Shown here piece by piece: positions 28,401 through 36,417 of a stretch of DNA of 64,000 bases; the first letter of the stretch is position 1; each line of letters starts with the position of its first letter. A program made the translations under genes and the position numbers. The stretch comes from Spirosoma linguale DSM 74 (GTDB lineage Bacteria > Bacteroidota > Bacteroidia > Cytophagales > Spirosomataceae). A model generated the notes under the pieces. It was not told the DNA's origin, searched no databases, and saw only the letters and a program-made list of their open reading frames with translations. The DNA is taken from NCBI GenBank assembly GCA_000024525.1, contig CP001769.1, positions 5,799,001-5,863,000 on the forward strand, given 5' to 3'.

Positions 28401-28772
28401 GGCCAGATGATCAACTCCGACCGGTCGGCGCGTTTCGACCAGCAGGGAGTCGGCAACAGCACGGCTGGGCTAGACTACTGGACGCCCGAGAATTCAACCA
28501 ACGCCTATCCGCGCCCGAACAAGAACGGCGGTTTGAAATACCTCTCCACGCTGGGTTATCAGGACGGCACCTACGCCCGCATCCGGAATATTACGCTGGC
28601 GTATAACGTCCCAGTCAAAGTGCTTCCCAAGGTGGTTCGGGGCGTTCGCGTGTATGTAACGGGTAAGAACCTGGTCACCTTCACGAAGCTGAATTACGAC
28701 CCCGAGCGGGGTGGTTCGGAAAACTTCCCCATGACCAAACTGTACGTCTTCGGCCTGAACGTCAACTTATAA
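25455..28772 (+). CDS. SusC/RagA TonB-dependent receptor with STN domain (pectin locus)
   Basis: 1105 residues from the ATG at 25455. Order of domains: a signal region with the hydrophobic stretch LTQLFLMIACTSFSFAF; an STN domain at about 52-125 (LKVEGQRLRVVLAQIEQQ, DVLTELLRPLKLSYRMVGGQIVL); a carboxypeptidase-like beta-sandwich at about 140-220 (LSGMVTDEKNAALPGVSVVI); then DEVVVIGYGAVRKKDLTG, a plug (ISIRGNRSIGGNNSPLIIVD, TAIYGSRGSNGVILITTKKG) and a 22-strand barrel ending LYVFGLNVNL. It imports oligosaccharides across the outer membrane using TonB, and the STN domain signals to FecR. The SusD gene is 19 bases downstream. Confidence 0.95.
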   Translation: MKKRLPVPTGGLPGWSADLLPRLMNLSLTQLFLMIACTSFSFAFDGQAQELMNRPVTLKVEGQRLRVVLAQIEQQTTARFVYSSKSIGVDRPITITTRDKRLADVLTELLRPLKLSYRMVGGQIVLESDADAHSLVTPANEAADRALSGMVTDEKNAALPGVSVVIKGSNRGSTTDANGQFKITVPDGNAVTLTFSFVGYQSQDVVVGSKTTVNVSMVPDVSALDEVVVIGYGAVRKKDLTGSVVQLKSEQLKEVPTSNVLEAAQGKIAGADITRSSGQAGARINISIRGNRSIGGNNSPLIIVDGIQYSNLEDINANDIETMDVLKDASSTAIYGSRGSNGVILITTKKGKLGKPDISFNAYSGISQVTMYPKAMDITGFRDFKREAWRAAGIWKSPADDAAIFTNVAEYDALQKGLWTDYQDALIHNGLQQNYQVGIRSGTDRLKSYVSVDYFNEKGILKLDELSRYTGRLNVDFTINDWMKIGLQSQLTYYNQSVRRDPLNQANKISPLGSLYDANGNFNFIMLDGQTANPLSDEQPNVFNNSVLTTRVLTNGYLELTPFKGFSFRSTLGVNLASIRDGAYSSPKSIDRSLTGKSLSTYNTSNGRTVNWENVMTYQRTFGQHAVTMTGIASYLGNTSDNSAASGVNQLLPSQLFYSLGSATEEIKINSAFSKNNLVSFAARLNYAFRDRYLLTLTAREDGSSKLAAGNKWTFFPSAAFAWRVIEEKFMQDVKGLSDLKIRASYGVAGNDPSGPYATQTTLTRLAFGFDDISAPAYTFSRNVGNTALGWELSNTKNLGVDFGLFNGRVNASLDYYDTRTSDLLLDRGLPPTTGVTTVKQNIGKTRNRGLELSLGSTNIRTQNLTWSSNVTFTKNKEEITELVTGSNDIGNGWFIGSPISVYYDYEKLGIWQTSEADLAAKLAPTQLPGEIKVKDQNNDGKIDAVNDRIILGTPRPKWSGGFDNTVKFKGFDLNVFLYARVGQMINSDRSARFDQQGVGNSTAGLDYWTPENSTNAYPRPNKNGGLKYLSTLGYQDGTYARIRNITLAYNVPVKVLPKVVRGVRVYVTGKNLVTFTKLNYDPERGGSENFPMTKLYVFGLNVNL

Positions 28773-28791
28773 CCCAAAAACTTTAGTCAAC

Positions 28792-30438
28792 ATGAATTCA
28801 TTCCTAATGCGAACGGGGTTAGTCCTGCTGTCTTTGTGTACGCTCTTTGCGTGTAAAGATGTGCTGGAGGAATACAACCCCAGCGGCCTGACCGCAGAAA
28901 CTGTTTATACGACGCCCGAAGGCTTCGAAACGCTCGTCAATGCCGCCTACACCTACCAGCGGTGGTGGTACGGCAAAGAGGAAGGCTATAACATTGCAGA
29001 AACGGGAACCGACATCTGGACGAGCGGCTCGGGCGAGGTCTACCGCGACCTGACCCAGTACCTGAACCTTCAGGGCAGCAATGGCGCGCTGAGCAGCGAA
29101 TGGCGGGAGTTTTATGCCGCCGTCAACCTCTGTAACGGGGGCATCAGCCGCATCGGCAACGCGGGTTTATCGGCTACGTTACGGCCCATTCGGGAAGGGG
29201 AACTCCGGTTTCTGCGCGCCTTTTATTACTGGCATATCGTTGAAACCTGGGGTGGCGTTCACTTCACCACGCAGGAAACGAACGGCATTATCTCCACGGC
29301 CAACCGCACGCCGGTAGAAACGTTTTATAACCTGATTTTCGAGGATTTGACGTTTGCCGCGGCCAACCTGCCCGTTACGCAGCCGCAGTATGGCCGGGTG
29401 ACAAAAGGAGCCGCGCAGGCGTTTCTGGCCCGTATGTACCTGACTCGGGGCATGAATAAAGAAGCACTGGAAACCGCACAGGCCGTTTTGACCGGCAACT
29501 ACGGCTACAAACTCGAAACTAACTACGCCGACCTCTGGAAGATGAGCAACCTCAAAACCAAAGAGGCTATCTACGTCGTGGATTACTCGACCAATCTAGT
29601 GCTGAACGATCTGGTCAACTCGACTTTCAACCCGTACGGCCACAGCCGGGGCAGCAACAATGCTCACCTGCTGTTCCTGATGAAGTACGACGACCGCCCC
29701 GGCATGATTCGGGATATTGCCAATGGCCGCCCTTTCAACCGCTACATGCCCACCCGCTTCCTGCTCGACCTCTACAGCGAAAACGACGCCCGCTACGAAG
29801 GCTCGTTTACCGAGGTATGGAAGGCCAATGCGACTTCGCGTCCGGCAGGCATGAACCTGGGTGATACGGCGGTGTATTGCACCCGGCTCGAAATACCGGA
29901 TGCGTTCGAGGCTACGCGCAAGTACCAGACCTACGACCGAAGCAAAATTTATAACGCCAACGGTACGGTGAAAGATAACCTGCGCTACCCCAGCCTGTCG
30001 AAGTTTATGGACCCTACCCGCGCCAGTTTAAATGAAGCGCAAAGTGCCCGCGATGTGTTCGTGATCCGGCTCGCCGAGGTGTACCTGATTGCCGCCGAAG
30101 CGCAAATGAAGCTGGGCAATCTACAGGCTGCCGCCGACTACATCAACGTACTGCGCACACGGGCAGCCAAACCCGGCAAAGCGGCCGCCATGCAGATCGC
30201 TCCGGCCCAGGTAACGCTCGATTTCATTCTGGACGAACGCGCCCGCGAGCTGGCCGGTGAGCAGATTCGGTGGTTCGATCTGAAACGGACCGGCAAGCTG
30301 CTGGAGCGCATCCGCGCCTATGCACCCGACAATGCCATCAACCTTCAGGATTTTCAGGTGCTGCGGCCCATTCCACAAACCCAGTTGGACGCCGTGACCA
30401 ACAAAACCGATTTTACGCAAAATCAGGGGTATCAATAG
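28792..30438 (+). CDS. SusD/RagB lipoprotein (pectin locus)
   Basis: 548 residues. A lipoprotein signal with Cys in LCTLFACKD (around residue 21) anchors it at the cell surface. SusD-fold signs: NAAYTYQRWWYGKEEGYN (helix 1), LRFLRAFYYWHIVETWGGV, GRVTKGAAQAFLARMYLTRG, then AEVYLIAAEAQMKLG and DERARELAGEQIRWFDLKRT, and a C-terminal DFTQNQGYQ. It captures the substrate and lids the SusC barrel. Followed by enzymes for polygalacturonate, so the likely ligand is a pectin oligosaccharide. Confidence 0.95.
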   Translation: MNSFLMRTGLVLLSLCTLFACKDVLEEYNPSGLTAETVYTTPEGFETLVNAAYTYQRWWYGKEEGYNIAETGTDIWTSGSGEVYRDLTQYLNLQGSNGALSSEWREFYAAVNLCNGGISRIGNAGLSATLRPIREGELRFLRAFYYWHIVETWGGVHFTTQETNGIISTANRTPVETFYNLIFEDLTFAAANLPVTQPQYGRVTKGAAQAFLARMYLTRGMNKEALETAQAVLTGNYGYKLETNYADLWKMSNLKTKEAIYVVDYSTNLVLNDLVNSTFNPYGHSRGSNNAHLLFLMKYDDRPGMIRDIANGRPFNRYMPTRFLLDLYSENDARYEGSFTEVWKANATSRPAGMNLGDTAVYCTRLEIPDAFEATRKYQTYDRSKIYNANGTVKDNLRYPSLSKFMDPTRASLNEAQSARDVFVIRLAEVYLIAAEAQMKLGNLQAAADYINVLRTRAAKPGKAAAMQIAPAQVTLDFILDERARELAGEQIRWFDLKRTGKLLERIRAYAPDNAINLQDFQVLRPIPQTQLDAVTNKTDFTQNQGYQ

Positions 30439-30451
30439 CTAATAGATTCTT

Positions 30452-30479
30452 TCCGGGCCAGGCACTAGTCTGGCCCGGA
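30452..30479 (+). terminator. Intercistronic GC-rich hairpin after susD-like gene
   Basis: A 10-bp stem TCCGGGCCAG/CTGGCCCGGA with an 8-base loop, followed by GTCTTTAC. In this position it could partly terminate the sigma-FecR-SusCD transcript before the GH28 gene. Confidence 0.6.
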
Positions 30480-30522
30480 GTCTTTACACCCAAAGGCCGG
30501 TCTAGTAGCCGGTCCAGACAAC

Positions 30523-32178
30523 ATGACCAAACACGCATTCTTCCTCATCGTTATCGGTTCGCTCCTGACCCGCTTTTCCGCAACGGCGCAGACCACGCCG
30601 ACCTATAGCTGGACAAACCTGCCCAAAATTGCTCAGCCGACGTTCCGGCGCGACACAACTAACATCATAGCCTTCGGTGCCAAACCCGACGGTGTTTCAC
30701 TCAATACCCAAGCCATCAACAAAGCGATTTCGACCTGTAGCCAGAAAGGCGGTGGCGTGGTGCTGGTACCCGCAGGCATCTGGCTCACCGGCCCAATTGT
30801 CCTGAAAAGCAACGTGAACCTGCACCTGAAAAAGGCCGCTACGCTCCTGTTCACTACCGACAAAAACCAGTATGCGCTGGTAGAAGGCGTGTACGAAGGC
30901 AAACGTGCGGCCCGCAACCAATCGCCGGTGTCGGGGACGAATCTGGCGAATGTAGCCATTACGGGTCAGGGAATTTTGGACGGAAACGGCGATGTATGGC
31001 GGGCGGTACACAAAAGCCAGCTTACCGAAAGTCAATGGAAAGAAAAAGTGGAATCAGGCGGAGTGTTGAAAGACGACGGCAAGACCTGGTACCCGAGTGA
31101 GCAGTTCAAAAAAGCCAGCACCGAAAACCGGAGTATGCTGCTGGCACCGGGAAAAACGCCCCAGGATTTCGCCGATATGAAAGATTTCCTGCGGCCGAAT
31201 CTGGTGGTGCTGACTAACTGCAAAAAAGTCCTTCTGGAAGGCGTCACGTTCCAAAATTCGCCAGCCTGGTGCCTGCATCCGCTGATGTGCCAGGACCTGA
31301 CTCTTCGGAATGTGACCACCAAAAATCCGGAGTACGCGCACAACGGCGATGGCATGGACATCGAATCCTGCAAAAACTTTCTCATCGAAGGGTGTACGCT
31401 CGATGTGGGCGACGATGCTATCTGCATTAAATCCGGCAAGGACGAGGAAGGACGCAAACGGGGTATGCCCACCGAAAACGGCATTATTCGCAATAACACG
31501 GTGTATAACGGTCACGGGGGTTTTGTGGTCGGCAGCGAGATGAGCGGAGGTGCGCGGTACCTGTTCGTTTCCAACTGTACGTTCATGGGTACCGACAAGG
31601 GACTACGTTTCAAGTCGGTTCGCGGACGAGGTGGAGTAGTCGAGCACATCTACGCCAAAGATATTTTCATGAAGAACATCGCACAGGAAGCCATCTTCTT
31701 CGACATGTACTACTTCGTCAAATTTGCGACAGACGGCGAACGCGATGAACGTCCTGTCGTGAATGAAGGCACGCCCGTTTTCCGGAACATGCGCTTCGAG
31801 AACATCGTCTGCACCGGTGCGAAAAAAGGCATCTTTGTTCGTGGTCTGCCCGAAATGGCGATTCAGACTATTGCGATGGCAAACATGGTTCTCGAAACGG
31901 AGAAAGGCGTCGAACTGGTTGATGCCAGCGGTATCCGGCTCGACAACATCAACCTGCTGTCAACGTCCACGAAGCCAGTCATTAACGTCACGAACAGCAG
32001 CAATCTGACGTTCAACAACATTCAGTACCCGGCCAATACCGATGTGCTGTTCTCAATTGACGGCGAACGGAGCAAGGCCATCAACGTCACCAACACCGAC
32101 ACGTCCAAAGCCCGCACCAAAACCGAATTCACCCACGGCGCGGTGGAAAAGAGTCTGTTACTGACGACCACGAAGTAA
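30523..32178 (+). CDS. GH28 polygalacturonase
   Basis: 551 residues with a signal peptide (FFLIVIGSLLTRFSATAQ). A right-handed beta-helix enzyme that hydrolyses alpha-1,4-galacturonosyl bonds in the pectin backbone. The four family blocks are visible: NGDGMDIES (about 274), GDDAICIKSG (about 295; catalytic Asp pair), GHGG (about 331; His) and RFKS (about 362; substrate-binding Arg-x-Lys). The loop insertion at about 160-230 (KTWYPSEQFKKAS) and the overall length fit bacterial exo-acting members that release mono- or digalacturonate, but this cannot be settled here. It supplies galacturonate to the UxaC/UxaA route downstream. Confidence 0.94.
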   Translation: MTKHAFFLIVIGSLLTRFSATAQTTPTYSWTNLPKIAQPTFRRDTTNIIAFGAKPDGVSLNTQAINKAISTCSQKGGGVVLVPAGIWLTGPIVLKSNVNLHLKKAATLLFTTDKNQYALVEGVYEGKRAARNQSPVSGTNLANVAITGQGILDGNGDVWRAVHKSQLTESQWKEKVESGGVLKDDGKTWYPSEQFKKASTENRSMLLAPGKTPQDFADMKDFLRPNLVVLTNCKKVLLEGVTFQNSPAWCLHPLMCQDLTLRNVTTKNPEYAHNGDGMDIESCKNFLIEGCTLDVGDDAICIKSGKDEEGRKRGMPTENGIIRNNTVYNGHGGFVVGSEMSGGARYLFVSNCTFMGTDKGLRFKSVRGRGGVVEHIYAKDIFMKNIAQEAIFFDMYYFVKFATDGERDERPVVNEGTPVFRNMRFENIVCTGAKKGIFVRGLPEMAIQTIAMANMVLETEKGVELVDASGIRLDNINLLSTSTKPVINVTNSSNLTFNNIQYPANTDVLFSIDGERSKAINVTNTDTSKARTKTEFTHGAVEKSLLLTTTK

Positions 32179-32217
32179 AAGAAAAGAGGTAGCGCGCACA
32201 CTGGTCATAGTCTACGC

Positions 32218-32239
32218 CTACGCTCAACGTTGAGCGTAG
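32218..32239. repeat. 22-bp perfect palindrome
   Basis: CTACGCTCAAC followed by its exact reverse complement. The preceding CATAGTCTACG and this palindrome resemble the left end of the family B element at 36168 (which has GTTGAGCGTAG), so it may be a remnant of that family. Confidence 0.7.
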
Positions 32240-32300
32240 TTCAACTTGAATAATGGTAAAAGATTTCTGGATATTAAGAGGTTAAGTGCCGTAGGCACGG

Positions 32301-32423
32301 AATGTTTGTAGAACAGGGCGGTCGTGAAGTCGGCTGGCGTGCCGTAGGTACGCAACAATTGGTAAGGGTTGCGTACCTACGGCACGCCAGCCGACTTCAC
32401 GACCGCCCTGTTCTACAAACATT
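32301..32423. repeat. Perfect inverted repeat with 56-bp arms
   Basis: Arms 32301-32356 and 32368-32423 are perfectly complementary around an 11-base loop. It is the longest perfect hairpin in the window and lies in the 779-base gap between GH28 and uxaA. No coding potential. Confidence 0.92.
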
Positions 32424-32463
32424 AGTCCGCTACGCGGCCATTATTCACGTTAGTTTATAACTA

Positions 32464-32567
32464 CGCTCGGGTGTTATCCGGTCTCTGAGCGGTATACTAA
32501 GCAATTCATTTACACCGGTCAGAGACCGGGTAACACCACGACATAGTCACAGACTATGCCGAGCGAC
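32464..32567. repeat. Nested palindrome, family B copy 2
   Basis: GTGTTATCCGGTCTCTGAGCGG pairs with the right arm, enclosed by CGCTCGG/CCGAGCG. The CATAGTC-GACTATG sub-palindrome is present only on the right, so this copy is asymmetric. Confidence 0.75.
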
Positions 32568-32686
32568 TGGAGCTACTCAACCTAAAAAAGTACAAAATAT
32601 AATCAGAGTCATCTCACGCCTTCCTGACCTCTGAAAACAACTCCTATTTACACAACTGTATTTGTTCGGCAGGACACGCCAGAAAC

Positions 32687-32711
32687 TGGCAACGTTCCCG
32701 ATAACGATTGC
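32687..32711. promoter_or_regulatory. Operator-like palindrome B upstream of uxaA
   Basis: The core AACGTTCCCGATAACGAT keeps the CGTT-N6-AACG frame of operator A at 23198 (22 of 25 bases identical over the longer window). It is centred about 70 bases upstream of the start point predicted from the promoter at 32734-32764. Confidence 0.6.
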
Positions 32712-32733
32712 GTGAATAAATAATCCGGAACGC

Positions 32734-32764
32734 TTCGTTCACAGAAATAGCGCATTTAATCTTG
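32734..32764 (+). promoter_or_regulatory. Predicted uxaA promoter
   Basis: TTCG (-33, one mismatch to TTTG), then exactly 19 bases, then TAATCTTG (-7, one mismatch to TAnnTTTG). It would drive uxaA and the genes after it, with a leader of about 190 bases that contains a C-rich hairpin. Confidence 0.45.
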
Positions 32765-32844
32765 GTTAGACAATGCCCTGAGAAGCCTGCTGGCCAACGA
32801 ACGTATTTCTGTAAAAAAGCCAATTTTAATGATGATAAAGGTGT

Positions 32845-32934
32845 CTACCCGGCCCCAACCCCTCCCCTAAAAAAAAGAGTAACCCGTTACTTGGCCCCTC
32901 CCCTTTTTTTAGGGGAGGGGTTGGGGCCGGGTAG
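32845..32934. repeat. GC-rich hairpin element, family C copy 1 (uxaA leader)
   Basis: Outer arms of 25 bp and more (CTACCCGGCCCCAACCCCTC type) are perfectly complementary. The right half alone can also form CCCCTCCCC/GGGGAGGGG. Related single hairpins occur at 34632 and 36348 in the same operon. Confidence 0.85.
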
Positions 32935-32957
32935 CTTACACGACAAGCCCTGACAAC

Positions 32958-34613
32958 ATGAAACAAACCGTTTTAAAAATACACCCCGCCGACTCCGTAC
33001 TCGTTGCCCTCTCCGACCTTGAACCCGGCGACCGGGTATACTGGGACGATTCGAGCCTCATCGTGACGGAAGCCGTTCCGGCTAAACATAAACTGGCGAT
33101 CCAGTCGTTTACTCCCGGCGATTCCATTACCATGTACGGTGTACTGGTCGGCAAAGCCAAACAGGCCATTCAAGCGGGTGGCCGACTTACCACCTTCAAC
33201 GTGCTGCACGCTACTAACAGCTATGATCTGACAAGCTCATCCTACCAGTGGACGCCCCCCACTGTCGACCGCTGGCAGAACCGGACCTTTATGGGCTACC
33301 ACCGGTCGGATGGGCGGGTAGGCACGGCCAATTACTGGCTCGTGGTGCCGCTTGTCTTTTGCGAGAACCGGAATATTCAGGTGCTGGAAGAGGCCCTCGT
33401 TCACGACCTGGGCTACGGCCGACGTAACTCCTACCAGCATCAGACGCAAGGCTTGATGGCACTGGTGCAGGCTGGCAGAACTATAGAGGATATATTACAG
33501 GCTGATCTGGACCAGCCGAACCAATCGTTCGGGCAGCAGGCCCGCCTGTTCCCCAACGTCGACGGGGTGAAATTTCTGGCGCATGAAGGCGGCTGTGGCG
33601 GCACTCGTCAGGATGCTCAGGCACTGTGCGGATTGCTCGCGGGCTACATCACCCACCCGAACGTGGCGGGGGCCACGGTCCTGAGTCTGGGTTGCCAGAA
33701 TGCACAGGTGGCTATGTTGCAGGAAGAGATCAGCAAGCGGAGTCCGCAGTTCGACAAACCGCTGTTTGTGCTCGAACAACAGACCATCGGTACCGAAGAA
33801 GCCCTGATTAGCCAGGCGTTGCGGCAGACCTTCGCGGGACTGATGCAGGCCAACGACTGTGTACGGCAACCGGCACCGCTCAGTAAACTGACAATTGGCC
33901 TGGAATGCGGTGGCTCGGATGGGTTTTCGGGTATTTCGGCCAACCCCGCCCTGGGGCACACGTCCGATTTGCTGGTGGCCCTCGGCGGCACGGTTATCCT
34001 GGCCGAATTCCCGGAACTCTGCGGAGTGGAGCAGGAACTTTGCGACCGGAGTGTGGACGCCGAAACGGCCGAAAGATTCCGGTCGTTGATGAACACCTAT
34101 GCCCAGCGCGCCAAAGAAGCCGGGTCGGGATTCGACATGAATCCATCACCGGGCAACATCCGCGACGGACTCATTACCGATGCCATGAAATCGGCGGGGG
34201 CGGCCAAGAAAGGAGGCACATCGCCCGTAGTAGCCGTCCTTGACTATCCCGAGCTGGTCACCAAACCGGGGCTGAATTTACTCTGTACACCCGGCAACGA
34301 TGTGGAATCGACAACGGCCGAGGTCGCTTCGGGCGCTACGGTAGTCCTGTTTACAACCGGGCTGGGCACTCCGACCGGCAACCCGATTGCGCCCGTCGTA
34401 AAAATTGCCAGCAACACCGCTCTGGCCAACCGGATGCCCGACATCATCGACGTCAATACGGGTACTATTATCGACGGCGACGAGACCATCGAACAAGCCG
34501 GGGAGCGCTTGCTGGAACAGATCATCCAGGTAGCCAGCGGCACGCTCGAAGTAGCCGCCATGCGCCACGGGCAGGACGACTTCATCCCCTGGAAACGGGG
34601 CGTTTCTCTTTAA
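32958..34613 (+). CDS. uxaA: Altronate dehydratase
   Basis: A cytoplasmic iron-dependent enzyme converting D-altronate to 2-keto-3-deoxygluconate in galacturonate catabolism. 551 residues, the full two-part form: an N-terminal SAF domain (about 1-95; IHPADSVLVALSDLEPGDRV) and the catalytic dehydratase domain, with GYHRSDGRVGTANYWLV, LAHEGGCGGTRQDAQAL, VLSLGCQNAQV, LECGGSDGFSGISANPALG, DMNPSPGNIRDGLI and VLFTTGLGTPTGNPIAPV. First gene of the likely uxaA-uxaC-CE8-GH43 unit. The reductase needed just before it (UxaB) is not in the window. Confidence 0.95.
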   Translation: MKQTVLKIHPADSVLVALSDLEPGDRVYWDDSSLIVTEAVPAKHKLAIQSFTPGDSITMYGVLVGKAKQAIQAGGRLTTFNVLHATNSYDLTSSSYQWTPPTVDRWQNRTFMGYHRSDGRVGTANYWLVVPLVFCENRNIQVLEEALVHDLGYGRRNSYQHQTQGLMALVQAGRTIEDILQADLDQPNQSFGQQARLFPNVDGVKFLAHEGGCGGTRQDAQALCGLLAGYITHPNVAGATVLSLGCQNAQVAMLQEEISKRSPQFDKPLFVLEQQTIGTEEALISQALRQTFAGLMQANDCVRQPAPLSKLTIGLECGGSDGFSGISANPALGHTSDLLVALGGTVILAEFPELCGVEQELCDRSVDAETAERFRSLMNTYAQRAKEAGSGFDMNPSPGNIRDGLITDAMKSAGAAKKGGTSPVVAVLDYPELVTKPGLNLLCTPGNDVESTTAEVASGATVVLFTTGLGTPTGNPIAPVVKIASNTALANRMPDIIDVNTGTIIDGDETIEQAGERLLEQIIQVASGTLEVAAMRHGQDDFIPWKRGVSL

Positions 34614-34631
34614 TGAGCTACTCTTTTTTAG

Positions 34632-34657
34632 CCCCTCCCCTTGTTTTAGGGGAGGGG
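34632..34657 (+). repeat. GC-rich hairpin, family C copy 2
   Basis: CCCCTCCCC/GGGGAGGGG around an 8-base T-rich loop in the gap between uxaA and uxaC, followed by TTGGGGTGGGG. Possibly an mRNA-stabilising or attenuating stem. Confidence 0.8.
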
Positions 34658-34710
34658 TTGGGGTGGGGTAAGCTACTCAATACACAACGATTTATTCATC
34701 TAATTACCTC

Positions 34711-36144
34711 ATGAAAAAGCCTTTTTTAACCGACAACTTTCTGCTGCAAACGGAAACGGCCCAACAACTCTACCACGAGTTTGCCAAACCGATGCCGATC
34801 ATCGACTACCATTGTCATCTGCCTCCCGATCAGATTGCCAGTGATCTGACGTTCGACAACCTGACCCAAATCTGGTTGTACGGCGATCATTACAAGTGGC
34901 GGGCCATGCGAGCCAATGGCGTCGATGAAAGCTATTGCACCGGGAAACAGGACGACTTTGCCAAATTCCAGAAATGGGCCGAAACCGTGCCTTACACCCT
35001 GCGCAACCCACTTTATCATTGGACGCACCTGGAATTACAACGGTATTTCGGCATCACAGAAACCCTCAACGGAAAAAGCGCGCGACGTATCTACGACAGC
35101 TGTACCGAACAGCTACAATCGTCGGAGTTTACGGTGCGGAACCTGCTCCGCCGGATGAACGTGGAGACCGTTTGCACCACCGACGACCCGGTCGATTCGC
35201 TGGAGCACCACCAGAAGCTGCTCGATGCGGGCTTCGAGATCAGCGTATTACCCACCTTTCGGCCCGACAAAGCCATGGCGGCCGAAGACGTTGCCACCTT
35301 CAATCAGTATGTTACCCGACTGGAAGCGGCCAGCAATCGGGAGATCAGAAATTTCAACGATTTTCTGGATGCGCTGCGCCAGCGGCACGATTATTTTGCG
35401 GCTATGGGCTGTAAACTTTCCGACCACGGGCTGGAGCAGATCTACGCCGAAGACTACACGGAAGCCGAAATTCACGCTATTTTCAACAAACTACGGCAGG
35501 CCGGACAGTCGCTGACGAAAGCCGAAGTGCTGAAGTTTAAATCGGCCATGCTGGTGTATCTGGCCGAGATGGATTGGGAGAAAGGCTGGACCCAGCAGTT
35601 TCACCTCGGCGCATTGCGCAACAATAACTCCCGTATGCTGCGCCAACTGGGTCCCGATACCGGCTGGGACAGCATCGGCGACTTCTCGCAGGCACGCGCA
35701 CTGGCTCGTTTCCTCGACCGGCTCGACACGACGAACAAGCTGGCCAAAACGATACTGTACAACCTCAACCCCGGCGACAATGAGTTGATGGCGACCATGA
35801 TCGGCAACTTCAACGACGGTTCTATAGCGGGTAAAGTGCAATTTGGCTCGGGCTGGTGGTTCCTCGACCAGAAAGAGGGAATGGAGCGGCAACTGAATGC
35901 GCTCTCCAACATGGGGCTGCTGAGTCGGTTTGTGGGTATGCTAACCGATTCGCGCAGTTTCCTGAGTTATCCGCGCCACGAGTATTTCCGCCGGATTCTC
36001 TGCAACCTCTTCGGCAACGACATCGAAAACGGCGAACTTCCCGACGACATCGACTGGACGGGACAGGTGGTCCAGAAAATATGCTACGGCAATGCAAAAA
36101 CGTATTTCGGCTTCAGCAGCAAGCCAATGGAACTGGCGGTGTAA
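34711..36144 (+). CDS. uxaC: Glucuronate/galacturonate isomerase
   Basis: 477 residues of the uronate isomerase family (amidohydrolase fold). It isomerises D-galacturonate to D-tagaturonate and D-glucuronate to D-fructuronate in the cytoplasm. Signatures: PIIDYHCHLPPDQIA (metal-binding His-x-His), WLYGDHYKWRAMRANG, ETVCTTDDPVDSLEHH, LPTFRPDKAM, MGCKLSDHGLE, and the C-terminal GMLTDSRSFLSYPRHEYFRR. Length and motifs are normal for UxaC. It follows uxaA with a 97-base gap holding hairpin C2, and precedes the pectinesterase gene after a family B palindrome. Confidence 0.96.
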   Translation: MKKPFLTDNFLLQTETAQQLYHEFAKPMPIIDYHCHLPPDQIASDLTFDNLTQIWLYGDHYKWRAMRANGVDESYCTGKQDDFAKFQKWAETVPYTLRNPLYHWTHLELQRYFGITETLNGKSARRIYDSCTEQLQSSEFTVRNLLRRMNVETVCTTDDPVDSLEHHQKLLDAGFEISVLPTFRPDKAMAAEDVATFNQYVTRLEAASNREIRNFNDFLDALRQRHDYFAAMGCKLSDHGLEQIYAEDYTEAEIHAIFNKLRQAGQSLTKAEVLKFKSAMLVYLAEMDWEKGWTQQFHLGALRNNNSRMLRQLGPDTGWDSIGDFSQARALARFLDRLDTTNKLAKTILYNLNPGDNELMATMIGNFNDGSIAGKVQFGSGWWFLDQKEGMERQLNALSNMGLLSRFVGMLTDSRSFLSYPRHEYFRRILCNLFGNDIENGELPDDIDWTGQVVQKICYGNAKTYFGFSSKPMELAV

Positions 36145-36167
36145 TGAAATTTACCCCGGTGGTCGTT

Positions 36168-36312
36168 GGGCATAGTCTATGACTATGTCCCCGTTGAGCG
36201 TAGTTTAGAACTACGCTCGGGTGTTATCCGGTCTCTGACCGGCGTGCTGTAGCTAACTTAACTACACCGGTCAGAGACCGGATAACGCCACGACATAGTC
36301 ACAGACTATGCC
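36168..36312. repeat. Nested palindrome, family B copy 3
   Basis: The longest copy (145 bp): CATAGTC-tat-GACTATG at the left, a GAGCGTAG...CTACGCTC palindrome, then the TTATCCGGTCTCTGACCGG arm and its complement, then CATAGTC-aca-GACTATG. Placed between uxaC and the pectinesterase gene. Confidence 0.85.
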
Positions 36313-36347
36313 GAGCCGGGGCTAAGCAACGAAGTTCCCTTTTTTAG

Positions 36348-36374
36348 CCCCTCCCCTTAGTTCAAGGGGAGGGG
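36348..36374 (+). repeat. GC-rich hairpin, family C copy 3
   Basis: CCCCTCCCC/GGGGAGGGG with a 9-base loop, followed by TTGGGGTGGGG exactly as in copy 2. It is 44 bases before the pectinesterase start. Confidence 0.8.
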
Positions 36375-36417
36375 TTGGGGTGGGGTCACGTTTACAAAAC
36401 AGCAAAACCCAATACCA

